A DNA stretch of 64,000 nucleotides from assembly GCF_012913485.1 (NCBI RefSeq), contig NZ_CP051774.1:4464001-4528000 (forward strand), given 5' to 3'. Under the pieces are notes generated by a model. The model had not been told where the DNA came from and searched no databases. It worked only from the letters and a program-made list of their open reading frames with translations. The stretch's first letter is position 1. Each line of letters starts with the position of its first letter. The stretch comes from Luteolibacter luteus. GTDB lineage: Bacteria > Verrucomicrobiota > Verrucomicrobiia > Verrucomicrobiales > Akkermansiaceae. Of this stretch, positions 34,517 through 43,421 are shown piece after piece. The position numbers and the translations under genes were made by a program.

Positions 34517-37038
34517 ACAATTTCACACCCAGAGCCCAACAGGTGCTGGCCCTCGCCCGGAAGGAGGCCGACCGCTTCAACCACAGCTACGTGGGTACCG
34601 AGCATTTGCTTCTCGGTCTCATCAAACTGGGGCAGGGAGTGGCGGTCAACGTTCTGGAGCGGATGGGTCTGGACTTGGAAAGTGTCCGGATGGAGGTCGA
34701 AAAGGAAGTTGGTACCGGCACCGGTCAAAAGATCTCCGGTAGCATCCCTTACACTCCCCGCGTGAAGAAAGTCTTGGCCCTTGCCAACAAGGAAGCCAAG
34801 GCGCTGAACCACTCCTACGTGGGCACCGAGCACATTTTGCTTGGACTGCTCCGCGAAGGCGAGGGGGTCGCTGCCCGCGTCCTCCGCCGCATGGACGTGG
34901 ACATCCAGCGCACCCGGAACGAAATCCTCGCGGAGATCGACCCGAACTTCACGCCGGATGACGACGAAGACGATCACGACGACGAAGAGGACGAAAACTT
35001 CGAAGACGAAAGCAACGAAGGCGAAGAAACCGAAGCGGAAGGCAAGACCAAGACGCCTGCCCTCCGTGCCTTCGGACGCGATCTGACGAAGCTCGCCCGC
35101 GATAACGATCTTGATCCGGTCATCGGCCGCGAGTCGGAGATCGAGCGCGTGATCCAGATCCTGTGCCGCCGCACCAAGAACAACCCGGTGCTCATCGGGG
35201 AAGCCGGTGTTGGCAAGACAGCGATCGTCGAAGGGCTCGCCCAGGAAATCGCTTCGGGTAACGTTCCCGAAATCCTCCGGGACAAGAAGGTCATCACCTT
35301 GGACCTCGCACTGATGGTGGCGGGCACGAAGTACCGTGGTCAGTTCGAGGAGCGGATCAAGGCCGTCATGGACGAAATCCGGAAGGTGAAGAACGTGATC
35401 CTTTTCATCGACGAGCTGCACACCATCGTGGGTGCCGGTTCGGCGGAAGGCGCGATGGACGCTTCCAATATCATCAAGCCGGCGCTCTCGCGCTCCGAGC
35501 TGCAGGTAGTGGGCGCGACCACGCTGAACGAGTACCGCAAGTATATCGAAAAGGACGCCGCTCTCGAGCGTCGCTTCCAGCAGGTCAAGGTGGACGAACC
35601 CTCCGTGGAAGACGCCATCAAGATCATGCGCGGCTTGCAGGACAAGTACGAGACGCACCACAAGGCCCACTTCACCCCGGCAGCCGTCGAGGCTTCGGTG
35701 AAGCTGACCTCGCGCTACCTCACGGGCCGCTATCTGCCGGACAAGGCGATCGACGTGCTCGATGAAGCGGGTGCCCGTGCGCGCATCGGCACCATGACCC
35801 GCCCTCCGGAAATCAAGCAGCTCGAAGCGGACATCGAACAGGTGAACCGCGAGAAGATCTCCGCGATCGGAGAGCAGGACTTCGAGAAGGCTGCCGCACT
35901 CCGTGATAAGGAGAAGCAGATCAAGAAGAGCCTCGATGAGACTCTGAAGAGCTGGCGTGCCCGCTCGGAAGAAACCGTCGTGGACGTGGGCGAAGAAGAC
36001 ATCATGGCCGTGGTCTCGAAGTGGACCGGCGTCCCGCTCCGCCGCATGGAGGAGAAGGAAGCCGAGAAGCTCCTGAAGATGGAGAGCGAGCTGGAAGGCC
36101 GCGTCATCGGTCAGGACGAGGCCGTGAAGGCGATCTCGAAGGCGCTGCGCCGCTCGCGTGCCGACCTGAAGGATCCTCGCCGTCCGATCGGTTCCTTCCT
36201 CTTCCTCGGCCCCACCGGTGTCGGTAAGACCTACCTCGCCCGCAATCTCGCCGAATTCATGTTCGGTGATGCGGACGCGCTCATCCAGATCGACATGTCG
36301 GAGTACATGGAGAAGTTCACCTCCAGCCGTCTCATCGGATCGCCTCCGGGATACGTCGGCTACGAGGAGGGTGGCCAGCTTTCCGAAGCTGTTCGCCGCC
36401 GGCCTTACTCCGTGGTCCTCTTCGACGAAATCGAGAAGGCTCACCCGGACGTGATGAACCTGCTGCTCCAGATCCTGGAGGAAGGCATGGTGACCGACTC
36501 GCTCGGCCGCAAGATCGACTTCCGGAACACGATCATCATCCTCACCTCGAACGTGGGTGCCTCGACGATCAAGCGCCAAACCTCGCTCGGATTCGGTGCG
36601 ATGTCCGCCGACGAAGCCGACTTCGAAGGCATGAAGGAGAAGATCCTCGAAGAATCGAAGCGCTACTTCAAACCGGAGTTCCTCAACCGCCTCGATGACC
36701 TCGTCGTCTTCCACATGCTTGAGAAGAAGGACCTCGACCAGATCGTGGATCTCGAGATCGACAAGCTGCTCAAGCGCCTTCGCGAGAAGGAAATCACGCT
36801 CCAACTCGAGTCGAGCGCCCGCGACCTGCTGGTCAAGAAGGGTTACGATCCTGCCTACGGTGCACGTCCGATGCGCCGCGCGGTGGAACGCTACCTCGAA
36901 GACCCGCTGGCCGAAGCCCTGCTCCGCGGCGACGTGAAGCCCGGAGATACCGCCAAGGTCGTCTGCCCGGAAGGCAAGGAAGAGCTGGTTTTCGAACCAG
37001 TCGAGTCCAAGGCCGAGCCGGACAACGCAGGAGTCTGA
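34513..37038 (+). CDS. clpC: ClpC, AAA+ unfoldase of the Clp protease
   Basis: 841 residues. Two Clp-N repeats (about 1-140, with [15 protein letters not shown] and [15 protein letters not shown]) bind phospho-arginine in Firmicutes. An unusual linker of about 35 almost wholly acidic residues follows (about 141-180, [18 protein letters not shown]). AAA D1 has [13 protein letters not shown], then the coiled M domain with a UVR-like [14 protein letters not shown], then D2 with [23 protein letters not shown] near residue 695 matches the ClpP-binding loop (LGF type). It ends in a strong terminator. The partner ClpP is not in the window. Confidence 0.97.
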   Translation: MNNFTPRAQQVLALARKEADRFNHSYVGTEHLLLGLIKLGQGVAVNVLERMGLDLESVRMEVEKEVGTGTGQKISGSIPYTPRVKKVLALANKEAKALNHSYVGTEHILLGLLREGEGVAARVLRRMDVDIQRTRNEILAEIDPNFTPDDDEDDHDDEEDENFEDESNEGEETEAEGKTKTPALRAFGRDLTKLARDNDLDPVIGRESEIERVIQILCRRTKNNPVLIGEAGVGKTAIVEGLAQEIASGNVPEILRDKKVITLDLALMVAGTKYRGQFEERIKAVMDEIRKVKNVILFIDELHTIVGAGSAEGAMDASNIIKPALSRSELQVVGATTLNEYRKYIEKDAALERRFQQVKVDEPSVEDAIKIMRGLQDKYETHHKAHFTPAAVEASVKLTSRYLTGRYLPDKAIDVLDEAGARARIGTMTRPPEIKQLEADIEQVNREKISAIGEQDFEKAAALRDKEKQIKKSLDETLKSWRARSEETVVDVGEEDIMAVVSKWTGVPLRRMEEKEAEKLLKMESELEGRVIGQDEAVKAISKALRRSRADLKDPRRPIGSFLFLGPTGVGKTYLARNLAEFMFGDADALIQIDMSEYMEKFTSSRLIGSPPGYVGYEEGGQLSEAVRRRPYSVVLFDEIEKAHPDVMNLLLQILEEGMVTDSLGRKIDFRNTIIILTSNVGASTIKRQTSLGFGAMSADEADFEGMKEKILEESKRYFKPEFLNRLDDLVVFHMLEKKDLDQIVDLEIDKLLKRLREKEITLQLESSARDLLVKKGYDPAYGARPMRRAVERYLEDPLAEALLRGDVKPGDTAKVVCPEGKEELVFEPVESKAEPDNAGV

Positions 37039-37060
37039 TCCCCGCGTAACAAATCACAAA

Positions 37061-37090
37061 GGCGGCTCCCGGAAGGGAGCCGCCTTTTTT
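37061..37090 (+). terminator. Rho-independent terminator of mcsA-mcsB-clpC
   Basis: A perfect 10-bp stem GGCGGCTCCC/GGGAGCCGCC with loop GGAA is followed by TTTTTT, 22 bp after the clpC stop. Confidence 0.96.
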
Positions 37091-37236
37091 GCGATCTGAT
37101 TTCGCCACGTCCTCTAGGCAACAGCACGTGATGTCCCTCCATTCAACCAAAGGTCCCCGACCTGCGTTTGGGTCGCCCGTGTGGGATCCCCGCCTTTGGG
37201 TTGTCCAGATGAACGCGGAGCGATACATGTGGCTGG

Positions 37237-37683
37237 ATGCCTCGAGCGAGCGCCTACGATGAGAGCTATCCGACTTGTTCCTACACGCACGCATGGCTGC
37301 GGGTAATGGGTGAAGATGTCGACCCGGACGAAGTGACCGCGATCGTGGGAGTCTCTCCAACCTCGACCCAGCGTCGGGGTAATCCCGTCGAAGGTCACCC
37401 GGGTAAGACCTATTCGCGCGGCGGTTGGTGGATTGGGACCGAAGGATTACTGGGAAGCAAAGACGCCCGGCATCATCTCGATTGGATTCTGGAGAAAGTC
37501 CCGGGAAAGGAGCAGGAGTTCATGGAACTCCATCGCCGGGGCTATCTGGTGGATGTCTGTGTGCGCTGGGATTCCCGTCACGGCCACGGAGGCCCGACGA
37601 TTAGTCCGAAGCAGATGAAGGCGCTTGCAGATCTTGGCGTAGACCTGTGGTTCGATGTCTATGTCGCAGACTTCGAGGACTAA
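37237..37683 (+). CDS. DUF4279-type protein
   Basis: 148 residues, cytoplasmic. The pattern YTHAWLRVMGEDVDPDEVTA, then GVSPTSTQRRGNP, GGWWIGTEG and a C-terminal LADLGVDLWFDVYV matches the DUF4279 family, which has no known activity; members often sit near toxin-immunity loci, but nothing of that kind is seen here. ATG 37237 is the only start giving the conserved N-terminus. It lies alone between the clpC terminator and the convergent phoR gene. Confidence 0.82.
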   Translation: MPRASAYDESYPTCSYTHAWLRVMGEDVDPDEVTAIVGVSPTSTQRRGNPVEGHPGKTYSRGGWWIGTEGLLGSKDARHHLDWILEKVPGKEQEFMELHRRGYLVDVCVRWDSRHGHGGPTISPKQMKALADLGVDLWFDVYVADFED

Positions 37684-37725
37684 AGGCGCGCTTCCCATCA
37701 ATGCTCCTCGGCCGCGACGCAAAGT

Positions 37726-39006
37726 TCAATCCATCTTGCTCAGCTCGGGCAGAGCATTGGCGTCCGCTTCGGCTTGTAGCTTCGCCTCGGCGTCCCTCGG
37801 AACCTCGATGGTGAAGCGGGTTTCTTGGCCGGGGATCGAACTCACGTTGATCGTTCCGCCGTGCGCCTCGATGGCGCGCTTCACGATGGATAGTCCCAGG
37901 CCGGTTCCCTTGATCTCTTCCTGCGAGTGGTGTTTCTCCACGCGGTAGAAGCGTCGGAAAATATGTGGGAGGTCCGCGCTTGGAATCCCCACCCCGTCAT
38001 CGGCGACCCAAATTCGCGTGAGCTGTTCGTCGCGATGGCAGCCGATGGAAACCGTGAGGCCTTTCCGCGGATTCTGCTTCAGCGCGTTCTCGATCAGATT
38101 GAAAAGAACCTGCGTCCAATAGAAGCGGTCGCCCGCCAAGGTCAGATCCACATCCGGCATGTCGATCTTGATGACCGCCTGCTGACCTTGGATCACGGAC
38201 TCCAGACGTTCGAGGACATCGCTCACGCAGGAGCGGATGCGGAAAGGTTTCACCTTCAACGCTGCGGCTTCCCCGGACTCCAGACGGGAGATCACCAGCA
38301 TGTCTTCCACGATGCGGGAGATACGCTCGGTGTGCTTGCGCATCACCTTGAGGAAGCGGCGCGTGAGATCCTTGTCATCGACGAGGTCGTCATCGATGAG
38401 GTTCTCCAAGTAGCCATTGATGATGGCCAGAGGGGTGCGCAGTTCGTGGGAGGCATTTGCCACGAAGTCCTTCCGGATCTGCTCGGTCTGGTACTCGCTG
38501 GTCACGTCACGAATCACGACTCGGGTGGTTGGGTCGTCGGCCGGGCTGTCCGAGAGACGGGCGGCATCGATGACCCATGCATTCATTCCCCGGCGCTCTT
38601 GGTCGCCGAGGGGTGAGGATTGCTGGCCGAGGACCGCCCGCGTCACGGTCGGCTCGCCGGTGTCCAGGCAGCGCATCAGTGCCGCCGCCAGACGTTGATC
38701 GAGGAAGGCTTCGTGAACGGTGCGACCGGTGAGATCCCGGCCGCGGAAAAGCGTGCGCGCCGCCTTGTTGGCGAACAGCACGCGCGCATCCGCATCCACC
38801 AGCATGAAGGCGTCGCCCAGTGCGTCGAGCAACTGGTCGCGCTCCTTGCGGGCGTTCCTCATGTCGAGATCCAGCTTCAGCTTCCATGCTGCTACTTCCT
38901 CAGTGAAATCCTTTCGTGCCCTGCGCAGTCGTATGGCCGTGACGGCCAAGGCGGTGAATGCACAGAGCGCTGCAAGAATCAGTCCAATGACAAGTGGGTC
39001 GGTCAT
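37726..39006 (-). CDS. phoR: PhoR-type sensor histidine kinase
   Basis: 426 residues. One N-terminal membrane helix (PLVIGLILAALCAFTALAVT), then a PAS domain (about 60-165, LLDALGDAFMLVDADARVLF), HisKA with the phospho-acceptor in FVANASHELRTPLAI, and HATPase_c with NLIENALKQNP, DDGVGIP and GTGLGLSIVK. The order helix-PAS-HisKA-HATPase is that of PhoR-like kinases that respond to phosphate limitation through PstSCAB-PhoU; those genes are not in the window, so the ligand is unproven. It begins 2 bp after the response regulator stop. Confidence 0.88.
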   Translation of the reverse strand: MTDPLVIGLILAALCAFTALAVTAIRLRRARKDFTEEVAAWKLKLDLDMRNARKERDQLLDALGDAFMLVDADARVLFANKAARTLFRGRDLTGRTVHEAFLDQRLAAALMRCLDTGEPTVTRAVLGQQSSPLGDQERRGMNAWVIDAARLSDSPADDPTTRVVIRDVTSEYQTEQIRKDFVANASHELRTPLAIINGYLENLIDDDLVDDKDLTRRFLKVMRKHTERISRIVEDMLVISRLESGEAAALKVKPFRIRSCVSDVLERLESVIQGQQAVIKIDMPDVDLTLAGDRFYWTQVLFNLIENALKQNPRKGLTVSIGCHRDEQLTRIWVADDGVGIPSADLPHIFRRFYRVEKHHSQEEIKGTGLGLSIVKRAIEAHGGTINVSSIPGQETRFTIEVPRDAEAKLQAEADANALPELSKMD

Positions 39007-39008
39007 CC

Positions 39009-39686
39009 TCAGAGGGACGACACGCAGTATCCAATGCCACGCACGGTTTCAACCATCGCCGCGTGTTCGCCCAATTTCTGGCGCAGGCGCTTCATGTGGG
39101 TATCGAGGGTCCGGCTATGGACCTCGTCGCTATAGCCCCACACGGTGCGGAGCAGGTCGTTGCGGTCCTGAGCTTTCCCGGCGCGTTCGGTCAGGAAAAG
39201 GAGCAACTTGAATTCGGTGGAGGTCAACTCCACCGGGTGGCCTTCGAGGTAGAACTTCAGCGAGTTCTTGTCGAAACGGAAGGGTCCGTAGCTCACCTCG
39301 ACCGAGCCGGGCGGGCCGTCGGCGCGCTTCAGCACCGCTTGCACGCGGAGCATCAGTTCCTTCGGGGAGAAAGGCTTGGTCAGGTAGTCGTCCGCGCCAG
39401 CTTCCAAGCCTTGGATCCGGTCCTCGGTTTGCGCACGCGCGGTGAGCATGATGACAGGGATGTCCCGGCTGCGGGAATCACGGCGGAGCTCCTTGAAGAC
39501 GCCGTAGCCGTCTTTACCCGGGAGCATCAGGTCAAGGATGACGAGATCGGGACGTTCATGGATGGCGATGTCGGCACCGGTGATGCCGTCATGCGCCTTG
39601 AGCACCTCGTAACCCGCGCGCTCCAAATTGAAGCCCACGAGGTCCGCGATGTCCCTTTCATCCTCGACGATCAGGATTTTCTGCAT
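39009..39686 (-). CDS. phoB: PhoB-type response regulator (OmpR family)
   Basis: 225 residues. Receiver domain with IVEDERDIADLVGF, phospho-acceptor Asp52 (VILDLMLPGKDG), Thr/Lys in MLTARAQTED and LTKPFSPKEL. The C-terminal winged helix (about 130-225) shows LTSTEFKLLLFLTERAGKAQ and RTLDTHMKRLRQKLG. It is upstream of phoR with a 2-bp gap. An imperfect inverted repeat lies upstream at 39770-39886. Gene naming follows the kinase pairing; any OmpR-type regulator is possible. Confidence 0.92.
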   Translation of the reverse strand: MQKILIVEDERDIADLVGFNLERAGYEVLKAHDGITGADIAIHERPDLVILDLMLPGKDGYGVFKELRRDSRSRDIPVIMLTARAQTEDRIQGLEAGADDYLTKPFSPKELMLRVQAVLKRADGPPGSVEVSYGPFRFDKNSLKFYLEGHPVELTSTEFKLLLFLTERAGKAQDRNDLLRTVWGYSDEVHSRTLDTHMKRLRQKLGEHAAMVETVRGIGYCVSSL

Positions 39687-39769
39687 GCGGGCTGAGCTTT
39701 AGGGGTACCCTCCGATGCCGGGAACGGAGGGCTTGTGACAAAATCGACAGATTCACAAATCGCTCACTA

Positions 39770-39886
39770 CTAAGCACTCATTTTCATTCGAGTCACCTTG
39801 GAAGATCGAAAAAGCTCAACTTCCGTTGCCCAGCCCGGCCTAAAAGTGAATCGTTTCCCGGCATCCGGTTTTAAATGAATGCTTAG
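39770..39886. repeat. Inverted repeat pair between phoB and the AhbAB-like gene
   Basis: ACTAAGCACTCATTTT at 39769-39784 is mirrored by AAATGAATGCTTAGT at 39873-39887 (one mismatch in the paired part). About 88 bp separate the arms. This could be a small mobile remnant (MITE-like), a pair of operator sites for phoB, or a long-range hairpin. Confidence 0.55.
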
Positions 39887-39893
39887 TCTTCAG

Positions 39894-40994
39894 TCATTTG
39901 TGCTTCTGGTGCCATTCCTTGTAGACCAAGGGGGAGATCTCTGAAGGCTTGATCTCGGAACGGCCGCCCCAAAAGACGTTCGTGTAGGAAACGGGGATGC
40001 CGATGGCCTCCAGATGGCGATCGATGGCGGCTTTATGCTCCATCACGCGGGCTTTCTCGGTGCCGTGGACCACGCCCATGATGTTGACGTTTCCGAACTG
40101 CGGACCGCCTTCGCGCCAGTAACAATGGGTCATGCAGAAATGACGGCCGACTTCGCCGCCCGCTTCGATTTCGCGGCCTTTCGGCACTGCCCAGTGGAAG
40201 AGGCCGTTGAAGCGGGTCACGCGCTCGCCCGAGGACGATGGCTTGACGTGTTCCAAGAACGTGGAGAAGCGACCGATGACTTTCTTGGAGTTCAGGGTCT
40301 CCGCGATTTCGCAGAAACGATCAACGGTCAGGCCGAGCTTGGCTGCGCGGGCCTCCCACGGATTCGCGATGATTTCGTCCGGGGTGAGCTCCTCCTTGAG
40401 GATGAGGAGGGTATCCCACTCCTCCGGAGTCAGTTCCACCGGCACAGTGGTCATCATCTCGGCACGTTCGTCGGCCTTGTCACCCGGTTCCAGGGTGCGG
40501 CGGCGGACGTGGCCGACTCCGAGAGCGAAGACGCCGTTGGCAGGCATCAGCAGGTATTCCTCGGCCCCGGTCAGGCGGAGCAGGGCGGTGGCATGCTCAT
40601 CGAGGGACTCACCCACCGGCACCTTGAGAGTGGTCCAGAGGCGATAGCCGGAGCCGGAGACCTCGGTGTCCGTGGAGCGAATGACGACGTGGCCTGAGAA
40701 GGGGTCTTCCTTCGACATGAAGTCGAAGGCTGCATTCAGCTTCTCTTCCGGAACGCGCCATGCAACCAGCGCACCGTGAGCGAGTTTGGTGGAAAGCAGG
40801 GTCTGGCGGACGCGACGGATAATCCCCGCCTCAAGCATGGCCTTGATCCGCTCCAGCACCGTCTCCAGTGGCACCCCGCTCTTCTCGGCGATCAAGTGGA
40901 AGGGCTGGCGCTGGAAGCCGGCGATCAGATCCTCGGAAATCGCGAGGATTTTGGCGTTGATGGGATCGCTGTGCTCGACGGGGACGGTTTGCAT
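39894..40994 (-). CDS. Fused AhbA/AhbB-like (Lrp/AsnC-type siroheme decarboxylase family) protein
   Basis: 366 residues in two homologous halves. Each has an AsnC-like winged helix (FQRQPFHLIAEKSGVPLETV and RAAKLGLTVDRFCEIAETL) followed by an RRV/GRF...G strand and an alpha-beta domain: IRRVRQTLLSTKLAHGALVA in the first and IGRFSTFLEH...FHWAVP with THCYWREGGPQFGN in the second. The layout is that of AhbA plus AhbB, or of NirDL/NirGH, which decarboxylate siroheme. In most organisms these are separate or sit with nir/ahb genes; here the gene is alone. A regulatory role of the Lrp type is the alternative. Confidence 0.8.
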   Translation of the reverse strand: MQTVPVEHSDPINAKILAISEDLIAGFQRQPFHLIAEKSGVPLETVLERIKAMLEAGIIRRVRQTLLSTKLAHGALVAWRVPEEKLNAAFDFMSKEDPFSGHVVIRSTDTEVSGSGYRLWTTLKVPVGESLDEHATALLRLTGAEEYLLMPANGVFALGVGHVRRRTLEPGDKADERAEMMTTVPVELTPEEWDTLLILKEELTPDEIIANPWEARAAKLGLTVDRFCEIAETLNSKKVIGRFSTFLEHVKPSSSGERVTRFNGLFHWAVPKGREIEAGGEVGRHFCMTHCYWREGGPQFGNVNIMGVVHGTEKARVMEHKAAIDRHLEAIGIPVSYTNVFWGGRSEIKPSEISPLVYKEWHQKHK

Positions 40995-41309
40995 GGGTGG
41001 AAAGCTAGGTGGCGAAATACGGTCCGGCCACGCGGAATTTGCGGGAAATTCGTCCGATTATCGCGCCTGCGGAGACTGGGCTTCAATCCTTTGGCTTTCT
41101 TTCAAGGCTCGCCAAGTAGCGAGGACCCGCTCCTAAATCCGGCCTGTTCCGCCTGATAAAACAGGAAAAATAACAGGCGATCCGTCACAGTCCGCACCAT
41201 CGAAGGGGACGGGAAGCAGATGGGAAAAGTCCGGCATGGGGGACTTTTATCGAAGGAACGGGCTTCTTGGAATCTATTCGAATGGTCCCCTTCTTTGGAG
41301 GCACGGACT
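40995..41309. other. 315-bp leader with copy 2 of the nested-palindrome element
   Basis: No gene recognised. It contains the element at 41142-41178, 148 bp upstream of the AhbAB-like start. No T-rich terminator for the opposite region was seen. Confidence 0.5.
41142..41178 (-). repeat. 38-bp nested-palindrome element, copy 2
   Basis: On the minus strand, GCCTGTT and AACAGGC enclose CCTGTTTTATCAGG, the perfect form of the inner stem that in copy 1 reads CTTG/CAGG. That single difference changes a C-G pair to T-G and so keeps pairing, which favours a folded RNA or DNA hairpin. It is oriented towards the AhbAB-like gene. Confidence 0.7.
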
Positions 41310-41576
41310 TCAAGAAAGCACGGGAATGCTCAGGGCCCAGAGGTAGAGGGCGATGGCGAGGATGGCTCCCCAGAAGCCACGCTCCGAGAAACCCGCGCGG
41401 CGGATCCAGAGCGAGGATACCAATCCCAAAGGCGCCAGCACCGATGCTGCCACCACGAGACGCGGCGATCCTTTGAAGCCGCCCAGATCCGCGACAATCG
41501 GTACCGCCGCGAGACCCGCAATGGCCCCGCTTTGGACGATCTCGCAGATTCTAACCAATGGCGACTTCCCGGACAC
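41310..41576 (-). CDS. Small membrane protein, hypothetical
   Basis: 88 residues from GTG 41576. Three hydrophobic stretches (SGAIAGLAAVPIVADLGG; LVVAASVLAPLGLVSSLW; FWGAILAIALYLWALSIPVL) separated by short positive loops look like a genuine small integral membrane protein. There is no strong Shine-Dalgarno and no family recognised. It lies 79 bp after the tRNA nucleotidyltransferase stop on the same strand. Confidence 0.6.
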   Translation of the reverse strand: MSGKSPLVRICEIVQSGAIAGLAAVPIVADLGGFKGSPRLVVAASVLAPLGLVSSLWIRRAGFSERGFWGAILAIALYLWALSIPVLS

Positions 41577-41655
41577 GATGGACCCAGAGTTAAGGGAAAA
41601 GATTTCCCAATCAAAGTATGAACTGGAGCCGATATTGGAATGCCGGAATTGCCTG

Positions 41656-43005
41656 TTAGATCAGGCCCTTCACCCAAGCCACCGCGGACTCGCGGTCGGC
41701 CAGGCGTCCTTCCAGTTGTTCCGTCTGCACCGCATCGAGGATCTCGCTGAAGCGAGGACCTGGAGCAAGGCCCAGGCGGATCAGGTCGTGGCCGGTTACC
41801 AAGGGCGCCGGGATCAGAGGCTGGGCTGCAAACTCCTCTTGCTTGGCGATGAGGAATTCAAGGTTGTCGGTGAAGCCATTCGAAGAGCCGCAGTCCACCC
41901 GGTGGAGATCCAGTTCCAGCGGGAAGGTGGGTGCGGACATGAAGCGCTTCAGCTTCGCAGTCCGCATTTGCTGCACATTCATGAACTGCATGTGCCGCGA
42001 GACGATGAAGGCTACATCCTCGATCACGTGATTGGGATAGCGCAAGCGGCGCAGGATCTCCTCCGCCATCAAGGCGCCCATGGCATCGTGGCCGTTGAAA
42101 CGGATGCGGCCGGCCTGTTCATCGAAAGTTTGTGTCGGGGGCTTCGCGATGTCGTGAAGCAGCACCGCGAGGCAAAGCTCCAGCGGAGCCTCCGGGCCCA
42201 GCATCTCCAGCATGATCCGCGTGTGAACGTAGACATCCCCCTCCGGGTGCCACTCGGGCGGTTGTTCGCAACCGATCAACGGCAATACTTCTGGCAGGAA
42301 ATGTTGGATCAATCCCGAGTCCACCAACAGGTCGAGCCCGCGCGCCCGCGCCGGTTGCACGATCAGGCGTGAGAATTCGTCGCGGATCCGCTCCGGCGAG
42401 ATGCGCAGGAGGCCATCGGCGTTCGCTTGGATCGCAGCCCAGGTGTCGGGCTCGATTTCAAAGCCGAGCGTGGTGGCGAAACGGATCGCCCGCATCAGGC
42501 GCAGCGCGTCCTCATTGAAGCGATCGGCGGGATTGCCGATCGCGCGGAGCACGCCTGCCGCGAGGTCTTTCCGGCCGCCGACGAAGTCGATTACCTCGCC
42601 ACTCTCCGGATCCTCGAAAAGACCGTTGATCGTGAAGTCCCGGCGCTTCGAATCTTCCTCCGGAGTCGAAAAAGTCACATCGTCCGGACGGCGTCCATCG
42701 CGATAGGAACCATCGGTCCGGAAGGTGGCGATCTCCACGTGATGACCTTGCTCCTTTGCAATCACCACTCCGAAGTGGGCCCCGACTTCGTTTGAGCCGG
42801 GAAAAAGCGCGGTGACCTGCGCGGGGGTGGCGGAGGTGGCGATGTCGTAGTCCTTCGGGATCTTGCCCAGCAAGCCGTCCCGTACGCAGCCGCCGGCGAA
42901 ATAGGCGGTGTGCCCGGCCTTCTTCAGACGGCGGGCGAGGTTGCAGGCGGCGTGGCGGGCATCAGGCACGCCCTGTCCATAGGATTGGCGACGGCGGGCG
43001 TCCAT
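41656..43005 (-). CDS. tRNA nucleotidyltransferase/poly(A) polymerase family protein with HD domain
   Basis: 449 residues. The class II nucleotidyltransferase head has AYFAGGCVRDGLLGKIPKDYDIATSA, with the catalytic D-x-D in DYDIATS, followed by RRDFTINGLFED and DFVGGRKDLAAGVLRAIG (residues about 30-190). An HD domain follows (CLAVLLHDIAKP, then FNGHDAMGALMAEEIL). Such proteins add CCA (or only A or CC) to tRNA 3' ends, or polyadenylate RNA; which activity applies cannot be judged. ATG 43005 is used; the first 20 residues look poorly conserved. Confidence 0.92.
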   Translation of the reverse strand: MDARRRQSYGQGVPDARHAACNLARRLKKAGHTAYFAGGCVRDGLLGKIPKDYDIATSATPAQVTALFPGSNEVGAHFGVVIAKEQGHHVEIATFRTDGSYRDGRRPDDVTFSTPEEDSKRRDFTINGLFEDPESGEVIDFVGGRKDLAAGVLRAIGNPADRFNEDALRLMRAIRFATTLGFEIEPDTWAAIQANADGLLRISPERIRDEFSRLIVQPARARGLDLLVDSGLIQHFLPEVLPLIGCEQPPEWHPEGDVYVHTRIMLEMLGPEAPLELCLAVLLHDIAKPPTQTFDEQAGRIRFNGHDAMGALMAEEILRRLRYPNHVIEDVAFIVSRHMQFMNVQQMRTAKLKRFMSAPTFPLELDLHRVDCGSSNGFTDNLEFLIAKQEEFAAQPLIPAPLVTGHDLIRLGLAPGPRFSEILDAVQTEQLEGRLADRESAVAWVKGLI

Positions 43006-43067
43006 CTCTTTGGCCCTTGAGAGGGGGAGAGGTCTTGACCGCTTGTGCGCGGGCGAGTCATGATTTC

Positions 43068-43409
43068 ATGCGTATGAGGAATCCCTCGATCCCGCTTTCG
43101 CTGATCTCGGTGATATGCTTTCCCATACTAGCGGGGTGCCGGGACGATGCGGCGAAGCAAGCTCAGGCCAGCCAGCAATCCCGTCAGATCTTTGCCCTTG
43201 ATTCGGAGATCACCGCGATCCGCCGGGAACTTCAGGAGCCGGTGCCAGACGTGACCAGGGAGATCGATGTCGCCCGGGCCGAAGCCGCCGAGCTCGATCG
43301 CAAGATTTCATCGGAGCAGGATAACCTTAAGAAGGATCTGGCCGGCCAGAAGTTGGCGCTGTCCAAATTCGAGGAATACCGGAGGCTATACGTGCTGGGA
43401 AACAAGTGA
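43068..43409 (+). CDS. Coiled-coil lipoprotein
   Basis: 113 residues from ATG 43068. The signal peptide (MRMRNPSIPLSLISVICFPI) ends in a lipobox LAGC, so Cys24 is lipidated. The remainder is a continuous helix with heptad-like hydrophobics (LDSEITAIRRELQEP; ARAEAAELDRKISSEQDNL). The next gene, 12 bp away, encodes a membrane-anchored coiled-coil protein, suggesting an envelope-spanning pair. Not recognised otherwise. Confidence 0.85.
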   Translation: MRMRNPSIPLSLISVICFPILAGCRDDAAKQAQASQQSRQIFALDSEITAIRRELQEPVPDVTREIDVARAEAAELDRKISSEQDNLKKDLAGQKLALSKFEEYRRLYVLGNK

Positions 43410-43421
43410 ACAAAGCATCCG

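Noticed and set aside
34351-36804. 817-codon open frame opposite clpC
   Set aside because: Antisense shadow of a highly biased coding sequence; no domain, and clpC is unambiguous.
39687-39893. Possible PhoB boxes upstream of phoB
   Set aside because: The CTGTC and TTGTCAC pieces near 39736-39752 have wrong spacing for the 11-bp repeat of a Pho box.
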